A DNA stretch of 64,000 nt from Thermodesulforhabdus norvegica (GCF_900114975.1 NZ_FOUU01000001.1:62001-126000), one strand, 5' to 3'; shown: positions 7,927 to 17,112, counted from the first letter of the stretch. Made by a program: numbers and translations. Notes: a model not told the origin generated them from the sequence alone.

Positions 7927-8601
7927 ATGATATCGAGTAAGTGTTGCTCTAACCCGCCCAGAGGGTTTAAAGCACCTCGAAGATGTCCATTATATAGAGC
8001 CTTTCTGAAGCTTGTCCATGAAAACCGGAAGCTCCGGGATCTTTCCATGCTGGATCCTCTGACGGGCCTGTACAACATGAGAAGTTTCTTCAGGGCACTG
8101 GAATCGGAAATGCACAGAACACGGAGAAGTCGTGTGCCCACAAGCCTGATCATGCTGGATCTTGATCACTTCAAGCAAATAAACGATACCTACGGGCACA
8201 TAGCAGGAGACTATGTGTTAAAAAGCGTAGCCGACACGCTGCGCAACGGTGTTCGGGCCGGAGACCTGCCCTGCCGTTATGGAGGAGAAGAATTCGCCGT
8301 GGTACTACCGGGCACATCCCTCAGTCAGGCCGTAGGTGTCGCAAAAAGGCTCAAAGAGGCCATTGAAAAGCTGAAATGCTTCTATGCCGGAAAAGAGATC
8401 CCCGTTACGGCAAGCTTCGGGGTTGCAACTTACAGGGGAACGACGCCTCCGGAAGTAACTCCCTTTGTGGATCGGGCAGATAAATGCCTTATGGAAGCCA
8501 AGCAAAACGGTCGAAACAGAATAGTCTGGGAAGCAGAAGAACCCAAAATCGAAGTTTCTCCCCAGGAAAAGGAACTGCTGAAAATCTTTGCCAATTCATG
8601 A
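7927..8601 (+). CDS. GGDEF-domain diguanylate cyclase
   Basis: This 224-residue protein is mostly a GGDEF domain. It starts after a short helical lead with DPLTGLYNMRSF and carries LDLDHFKQIND, an intact GGEEF and the closing ADKCLMEAKQNGRNR helix. RAGD, five residues before GGEEF, matches the RxxD inhibitory site, so it should make cyclic di-GMP under feedback. No sensor domain or membrane span is visible. The true start could be one of several codons near 7927-7990, since no strong Shine-Dalgarno marks one. Its 3' end overlaps the convergent MFS gene by 6 bases. Confidence 0.85.
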   Translation: MISSKCCSNPPRGFKAPRRCPLYRAFLKLVHENRKLRDLSMLDPLTGLYNMRSFFRALESEMHRTRRSRVPTSLIMLDLDHFKQINDTYGHIAGDYVLKSVADTLRNGVRAGDLPCRYGGEEFAVVLPGTSLSQAVGVAKRLKEAIEKLKCFYAGKEIPVTASFGVATYRGTTPPEVTPFVDRADKCLMEAKQNGRNRIVWEAEEPKIEVSPQEKELLKIFANS

Positions 8602-9897
8602 TACCCCCGAATAACCGTTCCAGCGGACGCGACAGGACCACAACAAAACTGCTCCCATCAAAAAGAAAAAAAGCACACTTAAAATGGAAACCTCCATGGA
8701 ACGGGTTGCATCAAAAACCATACCGAAAACGAAAGGCCCCAGAAGAGAAGAAAACCTTCCGCCCATGGCATAGAAGCCGAAAAACTCACCGGATCGGTTA
8801 TCCTTTATGAATTTCGTGAAGGCGGAGCGGCTTAAAGCCTGACTGCCTCCCAGAACCAGACCGCTTAACCCCGCAAGTATCCAGAACTCCAGGCTACGGC
8901 GGATCCATACCGCATAGGTTACAATAAGACACCACACAGCCAGATTGCCCAGAAGAATTCTCAAAGTCCCGAACTTGTCCGCAAGAAAGCCGAATAACAG
9001 GGCTCCCGGAAAGGCAACAAACTGGGTGACGAGAAGCGCTCCCATAAGCTCCTTCTGGGTTATTCCCAGCCGGTAGGAACCGTAGATTGCTGCCATACTT
9101 ATTACCGTCTGTATCCCGTTGTTGTAGAAGAAAAAAGCAGTAAGAAAGAGAAGGGCTCCCGGAGTTTCTTTTATTCTCTTAAGGCTGCTCAGGAATCCGT
9201 CGCAGGATGGCTCTGAAACCGAATGTTTCGTTAAGCCCTCTATGGCCGAAGCCGGCAACCAGACCATAGCCGGAAGAGAAAAGAGAAGCCACCAGATGCC
9301 TACAGAGGCAAGACACAATCTAATAATGAAAAAATCGTTGTGTTCAATCCTTATTCCCGGTAATCCAAGGATAAAAAACTGGAAGGCCAGCAGAAGTCCT
9401 CCCCCGACGTAGCCCCAGGCGTAACCCTGAGACGACAAGATGTCGTGCTTGTTTTCGGGAGCAATTATTGGAAGGTAGCTGTTGTACATTACATCGGCAA
9501 AAAGAAAGCTCAGGTGTCCTATGAGAAAACAGACCAGAGCATACCAGACCCAACCCGGATAGGCAAAAAGCATCATGGCCGTAGCACCGGCACCGGAAAG
9601 AACAAAAAGTATGAAAAGGGGTTTTCTGAGTCCGTATGTATCCGCCACCTTTCCGGCCAGAGGGGCAAAGAGGGCGGCGATAAGCACCGAGATGGATACC
9701 CCGTAAGCCCACAGGGAGGGCCCGGGAACACAATGGGCAAGAAGGCAGAGACCTCTATCGGGGACGACGGATTGCGAGAAATATACGGGGAAAAGGGCCG
9801 TCAGTATAACGGTTGCGAAGGCAGAATTGGCCCCATCGTAAAGACACCATGCCCTGCACACCCTCTCACGGGGAACCGCCCACTTCAGAAAAATCAA
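8596..9897 (-). CDS. MFS transporter, UMF1/Atg22-like family
   Basis: A 433-residue protein with about 12 hydrophobic segments. It opens with RAWCLYDGANSAFATVI, a segment typical of the UMF1/Atg22-like branch of the major facilitator superfamily. It should sit in the inner membrane. Eukaryotic Atg22 exports amino acids from vacuoles, but bacterial members have no established substrate. The ATG overlaps the trmO stop by 4 bases (ATGA), so it is the third gene of a short operon with the 71-residue protein and trmO. Confidence 0.85.
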   Translation of the reverse strand: MIFLKWAVPRERVCRAWCLYDGANSAFATVILTALFPVYFSQSVVPDRGLCLLAHCVPGPSLWAYGVSISVLIAALFAPLAGKVADTYGLRKPLFILFVLSGAGATAMMLFAYPGWVWYALVCFLIGHLSFLFADVMYNSYLPIIAPENKHDILSSQGYAWGYVGGGLLLAFQFFILGLPGIRIEHNDFFIIRLCLASVGIWWLLFSLPAMVWLPASAIEGLTKHSVSEPSCDGFLSSLKRIKETPGALLFLTAFFFYNNGIQTVISMAAIYGSYRLGITQKELMGALLVTQFVAFPGALLFGFLADKFGTLRILLGNLAVWCLIVTYAVWIRRSLEFWILAGLSGLVLGGSQALSRSAFTKFIKDNRSGEFFGFYAMGGRFSSLLGPFVFGMVFDATRSMEVSILSVLFFFLMGAVLLWSCRVRWNGYSGVS

Positions 9898-10325
9898 CCA
9901 ACTCCACCGTTCCGTTTCGGAGGTTCTACAAAAGGCTTTATGTCCAGAACCGGGGTTCCATCGTACATATCAATTCCACGAACCTTTATGACATTGCCGT
10001 CAAGCCCGATAACATCGAGCACAGAAAGGCCAATAGCGTTGGGTCTGATAGGCGAACAAATGCTGAATACACCCATGGGACGATCTTTGTGAGGAGGTTT
10101 TTGAATCAAAAATTCGTCACTAAAAGGCGGGCTTTTGTGAAAATAAAAAAGGACGACTATTTTATCCCCTGTGGATATATCGGAAAGCCCTTTTGAATAA
10201 GCGGGATCAATAACAATTTCGCCTTCCAGATCCGATACGGTCCAGTGCCTGGGTACCTTATCGGCCTGTACACGCACAAAACCAATGGGGAAAAACAGTA
10301 TCTCCTTTTTACCGAATTCGCTCAT
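9894..10325 (-). CDS. trmO: tRNA m6t6A37 methyltransferase TrmO (TsaA family)
   Basis: The 143-residue protein shows the TsaA/TrmO barrel pattern: an FPIGFVR start, GDKIVVLFYFHKS, and a core RPMGVFSICSPIRPNAIGLSVL that binds S-adenosylmethionine. TrmO methylates t6A37 of tRNA-Thr that reads ACY codons. The start at 10325 is an ATG overlapping the upstream stop as ATGA; a TTG seven codons earlier is the only alternative. It is sandwiched between two genes with overlapping ends, so all three are probably translated from one message. Confidence 0.9.
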   Translation of the reverse strand: MSEFGKKEILFFPIGFVRVQADKVPRHWTVSDLEGEIVIDPAYSKGLSDISTGDKIVVLFYFHKSPPFSDEFLIQKPPHKDRPMGVFSICSPIRPNAIGLSVLDVIGLDGNVIKVRGIDMYDGTPVLDIKPFVEPPKRNGGVG

Positions 10326-10537
10326 TCTTCTATCACTCTCAGACAATCCTGAGGAAATCTATAAGTACCTTTCTCATCAAGAGTAACTTCTATAAGGGCA
10401 TCGGGATCATTTTTACTCGTATCCGGGTCGGTCACAATCCCGTGCAATCCTATAAACTCGTCCATGTATTCTTCCCAGCTCTCATCATCGGATCGTTTGT
10501 AGATTTCAACCTTTTGGCCCTTACGGAAACCGGCCAT
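10322..10537 (-). CDS. Small conserved-looking protein, 71 aa, SH3-like composition
   Basis: A short acidic protein beginning MAGFRKGQKVEIYKRS and containing GLHGIVTD and GTYRFPQDCLRVIEE. The alternation of short beta strands with a KGQKV opening resembles a small SH3-like or KOW-like barrel, but no family was recognised. It has an unambiguous start behind a GGGGGAAA-rich Shine-Dalgarno and overlaps trmO by 4 bases. As first gene of the operon it may mark the promoter just upstream (10540-10640). Confidence 0.65.
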   Translation of the reverse strand: MAGFRKGQKVEIYKRSDDESWEEYMDEFIGLHGIVTDPDTSKNDPDALIEVTLDEKGTYRFPQDCLRVIEE

Positions 10538-10641
10538 GGTTTCCCCCTTTGCAACGGTTTAATTCCCTGCAGTGACCGTGTAAAGCTTCCGTATACTTTT
10601 CGCTCCAAAAGAATTGTCAGTCAAGGATGAACCATTAAGGC

Positions 10642-10683
10642 AAAAAGGGATGCCGTCGCCCGGAATAATGACCACGGCATCCC
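10642..10683 (-). terminator. Intrinsic terminator of the GltD-like/ferredoxin/Mo-reductase operon
   Basis: GGGATGCCGT (10647-10656) pairs perfectly with ACGGCATCCC (10674-10683), a 10-bp stem. On the minus strand the stem is followed by five T residues. It lies just after the stop of the GltD-like gene at 10696. Confidence 0.85.
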
Positions 10684-10695
10684 GTACATGGAAGA

Positions 10696-12867
10696 TCAGG
10701 CCGGCGGAATCTGAGAATCGTCATGGGATCTGGCAAATCTTTTTCTGGCGCAATCAATGCATATCCTCATATCACCCGTTACTGGTACTTCTGCTCTCAG
10801 CCTTTGCATGACAAAGTCGTGATACCTCTCGGGTCCCAGGGGTTTACCACATTCGGTACAGTATTCGAGTTTCAAGCGATTCAGTTCGGTTCCGCACAGG
10901 TAGAGTATCCGTTCTCCGTCCTTTTCCTCCATGACCATTGCTTCGTTGGGACAATTGGCGGCACAGGCACCACAAAGAATGCACTTTTCCCGCACCTGCC
11001 TGAAATCGGTCGCAACGGGATGGTCAAAGTCGAAGTGCCCCAGAGGTAACGCATCCACCTTCATAAGATCTCTGCAGACCTCGACACAACGACCACAGCG
11101 ACGGCAGATGTCGCACCTTAAACACCGGTATCCTTCGGCTCTGGCATCGTCCTCATCGTAGCCCAATTCCACCTGCTGAAAAGTAATGCGGCGTCGATCG
11201 CAGTTCAGCAGAGGCATTTGAGGCCTGTGAAGTCTCATCTTTTGAGACGCCGTTGTTTTCAGACATTCCAGACGCCGTCTTCTCACGGGAACCGGCGGTC
11301 TTTTGGGTTGGGGCAGTCCCTGAAGATACCTGTCGATGGCATCGGCTGCCTTCTTACCTGCTCCGATTGCTTCGATCACGGTTGCCGGTCCGGTAACGAC
11401 GTCACCGGCGGCGAAGACCCCCTCAATGGAGGTCTCCATTGTCACCGTATTAACCCGTATGGTTTCTCTTCGGGTCCAGTCGAGCCCTTTCAGCTCAATC
11501 AGGCCCTCTTTTTCCACCTTCTGGCCGATGGCGGTTATAACGGCATCAACCTCTATGATGTGTTCACTCCCGGGAACCGGCACAGGCCTACGACGGCCCT
11601 GATCGTCAGGGGGGCCAAGCTGTGTTCTCACACACTTGAGGCCCGTAACCTTTCCGTTACTACCGACAACCTCAACGGGCACGGTCAGGAATACAAAATC
11701 AACTCCTTCTTCTTCGGCCTGAAGGACTTCCTCTTCGCTTGCCGGCATCTCCACACGAGAACGACGGTAAACTATGGTGACCTTCTCACAGCCAAGTCTT
11801 ATACAGGTACGGGCGGCATCAATTGCAACGTTTCCACCGCCTATTATGGCAACCCTCCGGCCCGGTTTGAGCCTTTCTCCGAGAGCAACACGCCTCAGGA
11901 AATCGACGGCACTCACGACCTGTGGATAATCGTCCTCACCGGGTACATTCATCCTGAAGGAGCCGTGTGCACCGATGGCGATGAGTATGGCCTCGTATCC
12001 CTCCTGGTTTAATTGCTCTATGGTCACATCTCTTCCCAGCCGCGTATTCAGCCTCAATTCAACGCCCAGAGCCAGGATTGCATCGACTTCACGATCTATC
12101 ACTTCCCGGGGCAGTCTGAATCTGGGTATTCCCACCATCATCATACCGCCTGCAACGGGCAGGGCATCGATGACGGTAACCCCGTAACCTTTTAAGGCCA
12201 GAAAGTACGCGGCCGTAAGCCCTGCCGGGCCGGCACCGATTATACAGACCTTCTTGCCCTTGTCCGGAGCCTTCACGGGGTTTCTGTAACCTCCCCGCGA
12301 CATAACCCGTTCCGAAGCAAAGGCCTTCAGATTCCTTATCGCTATGGGTTCATCGATTCTTCCCCGAACGCAGACGAATTCACAGGGATGGGTACAAACA
12401 AGGCCGCAAACCCAGGGAAAGGGGTTATCCTCCCTGATGATCTCAACGGCCTCGTCGTCTTTACCCATAGCTATGAGCGTCACGTAGCTTGGAATATCCA
12501 GCCCGGCAGGGCAGGCCATCTGGCAGGGAGACGGAGCAAGCACAACGCAATCTCCGCTGGGGCAGTTCCTCGTAGCAACATGACTGTGGAATACTTCTTC
12601 ACCGGCAATCAGGTCGTTGAGAATATCCCGGGCGGTTTTAACAGAACTTTCACTCTCACCCTCTGATATTATCTTTTCCGCAAGATTTTTCACGGCATCA
12701 ACATGACCTTCACCTGCCCTGCCCCAGGAAATATCATCAACCAGGTTCAGCATTTCTTCTGCAAAGTACCGGGACCTCGGCTGGTCGAATTTTCCGTTCA
12801 CCAGCGCATCCCACAACTTTTGCCTTAATGAGGCAACCTCACAGGAAAGTTTCTTTTCCGCAGCCAT
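10696..12867 (-). CDS. GltD-like FAD/NAD(P) oxidoreductase with extra ferredoxin domains
   Basis: The 723-residue protein has four parts. First comes an N-terminal helical lead of about 100 residues. Next is a GltD-type Fe-S region with CPSGDC, CQMACPAG and CGLVCTHPCEFVC. Then follow two dinucleotide folds: VCIIGAGPAGLTAA for FAD and VAIIGGGNVAIDAA for NAD(P). The C-terminal Cys-rich part includes CLRCDICRRCGRCVEVC and CILCGACAANCP clusters plus a CTECGKPL zinc-like site. Such proteins pass electrons between NAD(P)H and ferredoxin-type partners. It is the last gene of an operon with a ferredoxin and a Mo-pterin subunit, and is probably the NAD(P)H module of that complex. Confidence 0.85.
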   Translation of the reverse strand: MAAEKKLSCEVASLRQKLWDALVNGKFDQPRSRYFAEEMLNLVDDISWGRAGEGHVDAVKNLAEKIISEGESESSVKTARDILNDLIAGEEVFHSHVATRNCPSGDCVVLAPSPCQMACPAGLDIPSYVTLIAMGKDDEAVEIIREDNPFPWVCGLVCTHPCEFVCVRGRIDEPIAIRNLKAFASERVMSRGGYRNPVKAPDKGKKVCIIGAGPAGLTAAYFLALKGYGVTVIDALPVAGGMMMVGIPRFRLPREVIDREVDAILALGVELRLNTRLGRDVTIEQLNQEGYEAILIAIGAHGSFRMNVPGEDDYPQVVSAVDFLRRVALGERLKPGRRVAIIGGGNVAIDAARTCIRLGCEKVTIVYRRSRVEMPASEEEVLQAEEEGVDFVFLTVPVEVVGSNGKVTGLKCVRTQLGPPDDQGRRRPVPVPGSEHIIEVDAVITAIGQKVEKEGLIELKGLDWTRRETIRVNTVTMETSIEGVFAAGDVVTGPATVIEAIGAGKKAADAIDRYLQGLPQPKRPPVPVRRRRLECLKTTASQKMRLHRPQMPLLNCDRRRITFQQVELGYDEDDARAEGYRCLRCDICRRCGRCVEVCRDLMKVDALPLGHFDFDHPVATDFRQVREKCILCGACAANCPNEAMVMEEKDGERILYLCGTELNRLKLEYCTECGKPLGPERYHDFVMQRLRAEVPVTGDMRICIDCARKRFARSHDDSQIPPA

Positions 12868-12882
12868 ACCGTATCCTCATGA

Positions 12883-13383
12883 TCACTCAAAGACCGCCAT
12901 CTGTTTAGCCGTTCTCTGCCGCTGAATCGAAGGAACCTCACCGGCCTTACCGAAATAGAGACACTTTGTCGTGCAGACCGTTACGCAGGCCGGTTTCAAC
13001 CCCTTATCCAGCCGATCCATACAGTAGTCACATTTAACAACCTTCTTCGTTTCGGGGTTCCACTGAGGAGCTCCCCAGGGACAGGCCTGCATGCAGGCCT
13101 TGCAGCCCACACATAACTCGGAATCAACATAGACTATGCCGTCGTGGCGCTTCTGCATGGCGCCGGTTGGGCAAACGGCCACACACCAGGGTTTTTCGCA
13201 GTGATAACAGGGAATGAACTTGAAAAAAGCCCTGGGCAAAGTTCCAACGAACCTGGGTCCAACGGCTACGACTTCACATATCTTCGGTCCAACGGGTAGT
13301 TGCTTGTTGCTCTTGCAGGCAACCTCACAGGCATGACAGTTAATGCACCTCTTAGAATCCTGCATAAGATAATACTGGCTCAT
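12883..13383 (-). CDS. 4Fe-4S ferredoxin electron-transfer subunit (HycB/PhsB type)
   Basis: The 166-residue protein carries four cysteine sets in the usual DMSO-reductase-family order: CINCHACEVACK, CYHCEKPWCVAVCP, CVGCKACMQACPWG and CDYCMDRL. It should hold four cubane clusters and shuttle electrons between the catalytic Mo-pterin subunit upstream and the flavoprotein downstream. There is no signal peptide, so the complex is cytoplasmic. Spacing to its neighbours is 15-20 bases. Confidence 0.9.
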   Translation of the reverse strand: MSQYYLMQDSKRCINCHACEVACKSNKQLPVGPKICEVVAVGPRFVGTLPRAFFKFIPCYHCEKPWCVAVCPTGAMQKRHDGIVYVDSELCVGCKACMQACPWGAPQWNPETKKVVKCDYCMDRLDKGLKPACVTVCTTKCLYFGKAGEVPSIQRQRTAKQMAVFE

Positions 13384-13403
13384 CGATTATCCTCCCCCCG
13401 GCT

Positions 13404-15503
13404 TTAAGCTTTCCTGTAAGCGCGACGTACTGTAACGATGGTTTCATCCAGAGCAGGGCTTCCCCCTACCATATCTGACTTGTTTTCCTGAAGAAGGGCA
13501 TCGGATATACCTTTTCCGTAAGAGCGCTCGGCAAACCTCGCAGTATGCCCAAAACCGTGAAGCATGAACACGGCTTCGGGATGGATCAGATCGGTCACGT
13601 AAGCCTTAACGCAGCCATCTCCACAGGGCGACGACACTTCCACAAGATCCCCATTTTTAATCCCCAGCCTTTCGGCTTCTCTGGTGTTAATCCACAGGAC
13701 GTTTTCGGGTACGAGTTCGTTGAGATAGGGGTTGTTCTGGGTAGATACGTGAGTATGGACGGCACAGCGCCCGACCATGAGTCTGTATCGGCCCTCCGGC
13801 GGGGGCAAAACAGGCTCATAGGGAGGGAAAGAAGGAAATCCGGCATTTTCCAGAAGAGACGAAACAAACTCTATTTTCTTCGAAGGCGTCTTCAGTTTAA
13901 GACCATTTTCACGATCCCAGAAAATCTGGGAATCAGTGTAAGAAACAAAGCCTTTTTCTTCAAAATCTTCCAGAGTGAATCCCGTCCCTTCCAGCTGCCA
14001 TCTCACGAGGTCTTCCATGGTTTCGTATGGAAAGAAACGGCCGTGACCGAGACGGGTCGCAATTTCCTTTACTATTATCGAATAAGGCCTGGTATCGTAT
14101 CTGGGCGGTACGGCCTGTCGCCGCAGGAACATTTGAGGTTTCAGGCCGTTGGCCTGCTGGACGCAATCGGTTCTTTCCAGAAAGGTGGATTCCGGAAGAA
14201 CGATGTCGGAGTACCAGGCTATGTCGCTCCACCTCACGTCAACCGTTACTATAAGATCCAGCTTCTCCAGCGCCCTTTCCATGAGCTTTCGATCGGGGAT
14301 GGAGTGAAGGGGCTCAAATCGATTCACTATGAAAGCTTTTATGGGGTAGGGATCCTCGTTGAGTATGGCATAAGGCAGCATCTGAGGCACGCCGTGGTTG
14401 GGGTCTGGAAGAGGAAGGCTTTCAGTACCAACCTTGTCAAAGCGTACCTCTTCCACCCTGGGAAGCCCCTCCTGTTCGGTAAGCTTTCTGGCCGGTTTCC
14501 CTCCGACTTCTCCCGGACCCTTCTTGAAAAAGAGACCACCTTTCGCCTCAATGTTACCCATGAGAACATTCAGTATTAAGATGGAACGACGAAGGTATAT
14601 CTCGTTGGTATGGCTTGCCCCTCTGTAACCGTAATGGAATACCACAGAAGGTTTATCTTTGCTGACCTCCCTCGCCAGCTCAACAATCCTATCCGCAGGA
14701 ATTCCCGTTTCACGCTCTGCCCATTCGGGCGTATAAGGCTGAACAAACTCTTCCAGTTTTCCCAGACCGTGAACCCATTTATCGACGAACTTCACATCAT
14801 AAAGGCGTTCCTTAAGGATGACATGAATGAGAGCATAATTCAGGGCCAGGTCCGTGCCCGGTCGGATCATAAAATAACGATGGGCCTTGGTGGCCGTAAC
14901 CGTTACGCGTGGGTCTATGTAGGTAATCCTGGCTCCCTTCTCCAGTGCCTCCATCAGGAAATTAATGGGCTTGACTTCAAGGGATTCAAAGAAATTGCGC
15001 CCGTAAAAGACAATGTGTTTTACATTTTTGTAATCAATTCCCATCTGAGCATCGGTATAGCCGAAAAGAGACCTGCAGGCCGTGTTGACCGATCCCTTGC
15101 ACAGGGCATCGTGGGTAAAGTGATTGGGACTTCCAATGCATCTTAAGAAGGTCTTGGAAACATGGGTGGCGAGATTGGTGCGCTCACCCAGCACGACACT
15201 CCGTCCGCCGTATTTTTCTATTATTTCTCCAAGTTTCTTCGCCACAAGATCGAAGGCTTCGTCCCAGGAAACCCTTTTCCACTGCCCCGATCCTCTGGGC
15301 CCCGTACGAACCATCGGCCCCTGAAGCCTCTGAGTATCGTTCAGAAGGGCAATCGCTGCCGCACCTTTGGCACAAAGGCTACCTTCAATTCCGGGAACAT
15401 GAGGATTTCCCTCAATCCACTTAACCTGCCCGTTTTCCACCTCTACCTTGATCGGACACCTGACGGTGCACATAAAACACAGACTGTAAACGGTTTTACT
15501 CAT
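13404..15503 (-). CDS. Molybdopterin oxidoreductase, Phs/Psr-like catalytic subunit
   Basis: The 699-residue protein belongs to the DMSO-reductase superfamily. Its N-terminal 4Fe-4S site uses C9, C12, C16 and C44. C135 in HDALCKG is the likely Mo or W ligand. The closest known types by pattern are thiosulfate and polysulfide reductases (PhsA/PsrA). Those are normally exported by Tat, whereas this protein has no twin-arginine leader and should stay in the cytoplasm. It heads an operon with a ferredoxin and a GltD-like flavoprotein and faces a sulfite-exporter-type gene. A sulfur-compound substrate is therefore plausible but not shown. Confidence 0.82.
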   Translation of the reverse strand: MSKTVYSLCFMCTVRCPIKVEVENGQVKWIEGNPHVPGIEGSLCAKGAAAIALLNDTQRLQGPMVRTGPRGSGQWKRVSWDEAFDLVAKKLGEIIEKYGGRSVVLGERTNLATHVSKTFLRCIGSPNHFTHDALCKGSVNTACRSLFGYTDAQMGIDYKNVKHIVFYGRNFFESLEVKPINFLMEALEKGARITYIDPRVTVTATKAHRYFMIRPGTDLALNYALIHVILKERLYDVKFVDKWVHGLGKLEEFVQPYTPEWAERETGIPADRIVELAREVSKDKPSVVFHYGYRGASHTNEIYLRRSILILNVLMGNIEAKGGLFFKKGPGEVGGKPARKLTEQEGLPRVEEVRFDKVGTESLPLPDPNHGVPQMLPYAILNEDPYPIKAFIVNRFEPLHSIPDRKLMERALEKLDLIVTVDVRWSDIAWYSDIVLPESTFLERTDCVQQANGLKPQMFLRRQAVPPRYDTRPYSIIVKEIATRLGHGRFFPYETMEDLVRWQLEGTGFTLEDFEEKGFVSYTDSQIFWDRENGLKLKTPSKKIEFVSSLLENAGFPSFPPYEPVLPPPEGRYRLMVGRCAVHTHVSTQNNPYLNELVPENVLWINTREAERLGIKNGDLVEVSSPCGDGCVKAYVTDLIHPEAVFMLHGFGHTARFAERSYGKGISDALLQENKSDMVGGSPALDETIVTVRRAYRKA

Positions 15504-15703
15504 AGACTCTCTCCTTCCTCCATTGTGCTGTTTTTAGCCCACAGACCAGAAGTTCACAGACTATTCGCACTGGGGCTTTTTATCTCAAAATTAAAACACC
15601 AGGGCAAATCAGCAGAACAGGTCGGAAGCAATTTTCGTTCCGTAATTGCCGATCTGTGAAAGAACCGTCCCTGCTCATCCCCATCTTGATCAGAAAGCAA
15701 AAC

Positions 15704-15722
15704 AATTTTGCAGTGCAAAATT
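15704..15722. promoter_or_regulatory. 19-bp perfect palindrome, candidate operator
   Basis: AATTTTGCAGTGCAAAATT is perfectly symmetric about G15713. The flanks add overlapping inverted repeats: GCAAAA-CAA-TTTTGC to the left and GTGCAAA-ATTTA-TTTGCAC to the right, so three dyads share the same bases. The site lies near the middle of the divergent promoter region. The cognate regulator is not known. Confidence 0.6.
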
Positions 15723-15845
15723 TATTTGCACCTGAATGGTGATCAGGCGCTTTCAGGCTATCAAGGTCAGGGATTTTTATATTGGCGGTTTCTGAAGAAC
15801 TGACGGTCTCCAGAACCATGGCATCTTCTTTGCTTGAGGAAATAA

Positions 15846-15863
15846 CCGCTGTGCGCACAGCGG
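15846..15863. promoter_or_regulatory. 18-bp perfect palindrome, candidate operator
   Basis: CCGCTGTGCGCACAGCGG is a perfect dyad of 18 bases, 43 bases before the ATG of the TauE/SafE-family gene. The position suits a repressor or a 5'-UTR hairpin. The sequence differs from the 15704 site, so a second regulator may be involved. Confidence 0.55.
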
Positions 15864-15906
15864 GATTATTGGTACGAAAATCTGATCGTAAGGAGGTAGG
15901 TTAGTA

Positions 15907-17100
15907 ATGAGGAGCAGGTTCAAACCCATTGTCTTTGCATTTCTGGTTTTGTGTCTTCTGGGATGGATCGGTATGATCCACAGCAGTATGGCTCAGGATC
16001 AGGTGGGACCGATCTCGGGCATTTCCGGAAAGCTTGCAGAGATCATTTCAAGCACTCCCAGGTGTGCCGGTGAAGTAACCAAGGGCTGTATAAATCCCGA
16101 GGCGCCAAGAGGCTATCTCGGTATCCCCGGCGCACCTAAGCCGTCCTATTTAATAGGTCTTCTGTGGGCCATCTGGGTGGGATGGATATTCTCAACCGTT
16201 GGCGCTTTCGGGGGAATCATGGCCGGAGTTGGTCACATCACCATCTTCGGGCTGGCCAACTACGCCCGCTCCTTTAAGGCAACCAACCCACCACTGAACA
16301 AATTTCTCACCGATTCAATCCGTGTCTCCAATCAGTTTCTTGTCGGCTTAAGCGCCCTCGTTTCAACGATAAACTATGCGAAGATGAAACGCCTTATAGC
16401 CCCGCTGGGAATTGCGATGGGAGTGGGCTCGGTCGTCGGCAGCACCCTTGTGCCGATTCTGACGGCAGGGAAAATCAGCCTGAAGGCATATCTCGGATAC
16501 TTCGGTCTCGCCGTATTCCTTGTGGCCGGTTTTATGTTTTACAGCACCACCGAAAGAGCCCGAGCCAAGCGCAAAGCGGCATCGGAAGCAGCCAAGCGCT
16601 TCGAAGAAGCGGTTAAGCAGAAAGGCGACACTTCCGCGCTTGGTGTCAGGATACAGTGTTTCACTCCCGCTACCTGTGAATTCACCTTCAGCGGCGTTGA
16701 GTTCAAATTCAATCCCTTTATGGCCGCCCTTGGCGGATTTTTCATCGCCGCAATGGCATCTTTCCTTGGAATAGGTGGAGGATTTCTCCTGGTCCCGTTC
16801 ATGACAGACATACTCAAGCTTCCCATGTTTATCGTTGCGGGGACATCGGCTCTTATAGTTCTGATCGGCATGGTGGTGAGCATCTTCAACTATATGGTCA
16901 TCAAAGGCGTTATGGTCTGGTGGCCTCTGATAGCCGTTGAGCTAATCGGTATTTTTGTAGGATCCATGATCGGTCCTCGTACCCAGAAATACATTCCTGA
17001 CGTGTGGCTGAAACGCCTCTTTGTGCTGCTGGCAATTTATGTGGGCATCCGCTACACATCAAAAGGATTTCTGGGCTACAGCATCGTACCGCCCTATTAA
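15907..17100 (+). CDS. TauE/SafE-family permease (sulfite-exporter type)
   Basis: A 397-residue inner-membrane protein. It opens with a hydrophobic N-terminal helix ending near SSMAQDQ that could be a cleaved signal or a first span. About eight further hydrophobic segments follow, with two GG-rich repeats (VGAFGGIMAGVGH and FLGIGGGFLLVP) typical of TauE/SafE permeases. Known members export sulfite or sulfoacetate. The 110-residue soluble insert around residues 205-255 is longer than usual. The start has AAGGAGG. It faces the Phs/Psr-like operon and is followed by a small membrane protein gene, so export of a sulfur oxyanion is a fair guess. Confidence 0.85.
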   Translation: MRSRFKPIVFAFLVLCLLGWIGMIHSSMAQDQVGPISGISGKLAEIISSTPRCAGEVTKGCINPEAPRGYLGIPGAPKPSYLIGLLWAIWVGWIFSTVGAFGGIMAGVGHITIFGLANYARSFKATNPPLNKFLTDSIRVSNQFLVGLSALVSTINYAKMKRLIAPLGIAMGVGSVVGSTLVPILTAGKISLKAYLGYFGLAVFLVAGFMFYSTTERARAKRKAASEAAKRFEEAVKQKGDTSALGVRIQCFTPATCEFTFSGVEFKFNPFMAALGGFFIAAMASFLGIGGGFLLVPFMTDILKLPMFIVAGTSALIVLIGMVVSIFNYMVIKGVMVWWPLIAVELIGIFVGSMIGPRTQKYIPDVWLKRLFVLLAIYVGIRYTSKGFLGYSIVPPY

Positions 17101-17112
17101 TAAGAGCATAGA

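Larger units (their letters stand above)
15504..15906. other. 403-bp divergent control region with palindromes
   Basis: No gene was supported here. The region separates the Mo-oxidoreductase operon (minus) from the TauE/SafE gene (plus) and must hold both promoters. Two perfect palindromes listed separately stand out, at 15704-15722 and 15846-15863. The 92-codon minus frame that crosses it has no Shine-Dalgarno or domain. Confidence 0.7.

Noticed and set aside
13404-15503. Formate dehydrogenase call for the Mo subunit
   Set aside because: The pattern fits Phs/Psr-like reductases better, and the Mo ligand is a Cys in a HDALCKG context; but this is not excluded without a tree.
15580-15858. 92-codon minus frame in the divergent control region
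   Set aside because: No Shine-Dalgarno or domain, and it crosses the palindromes.
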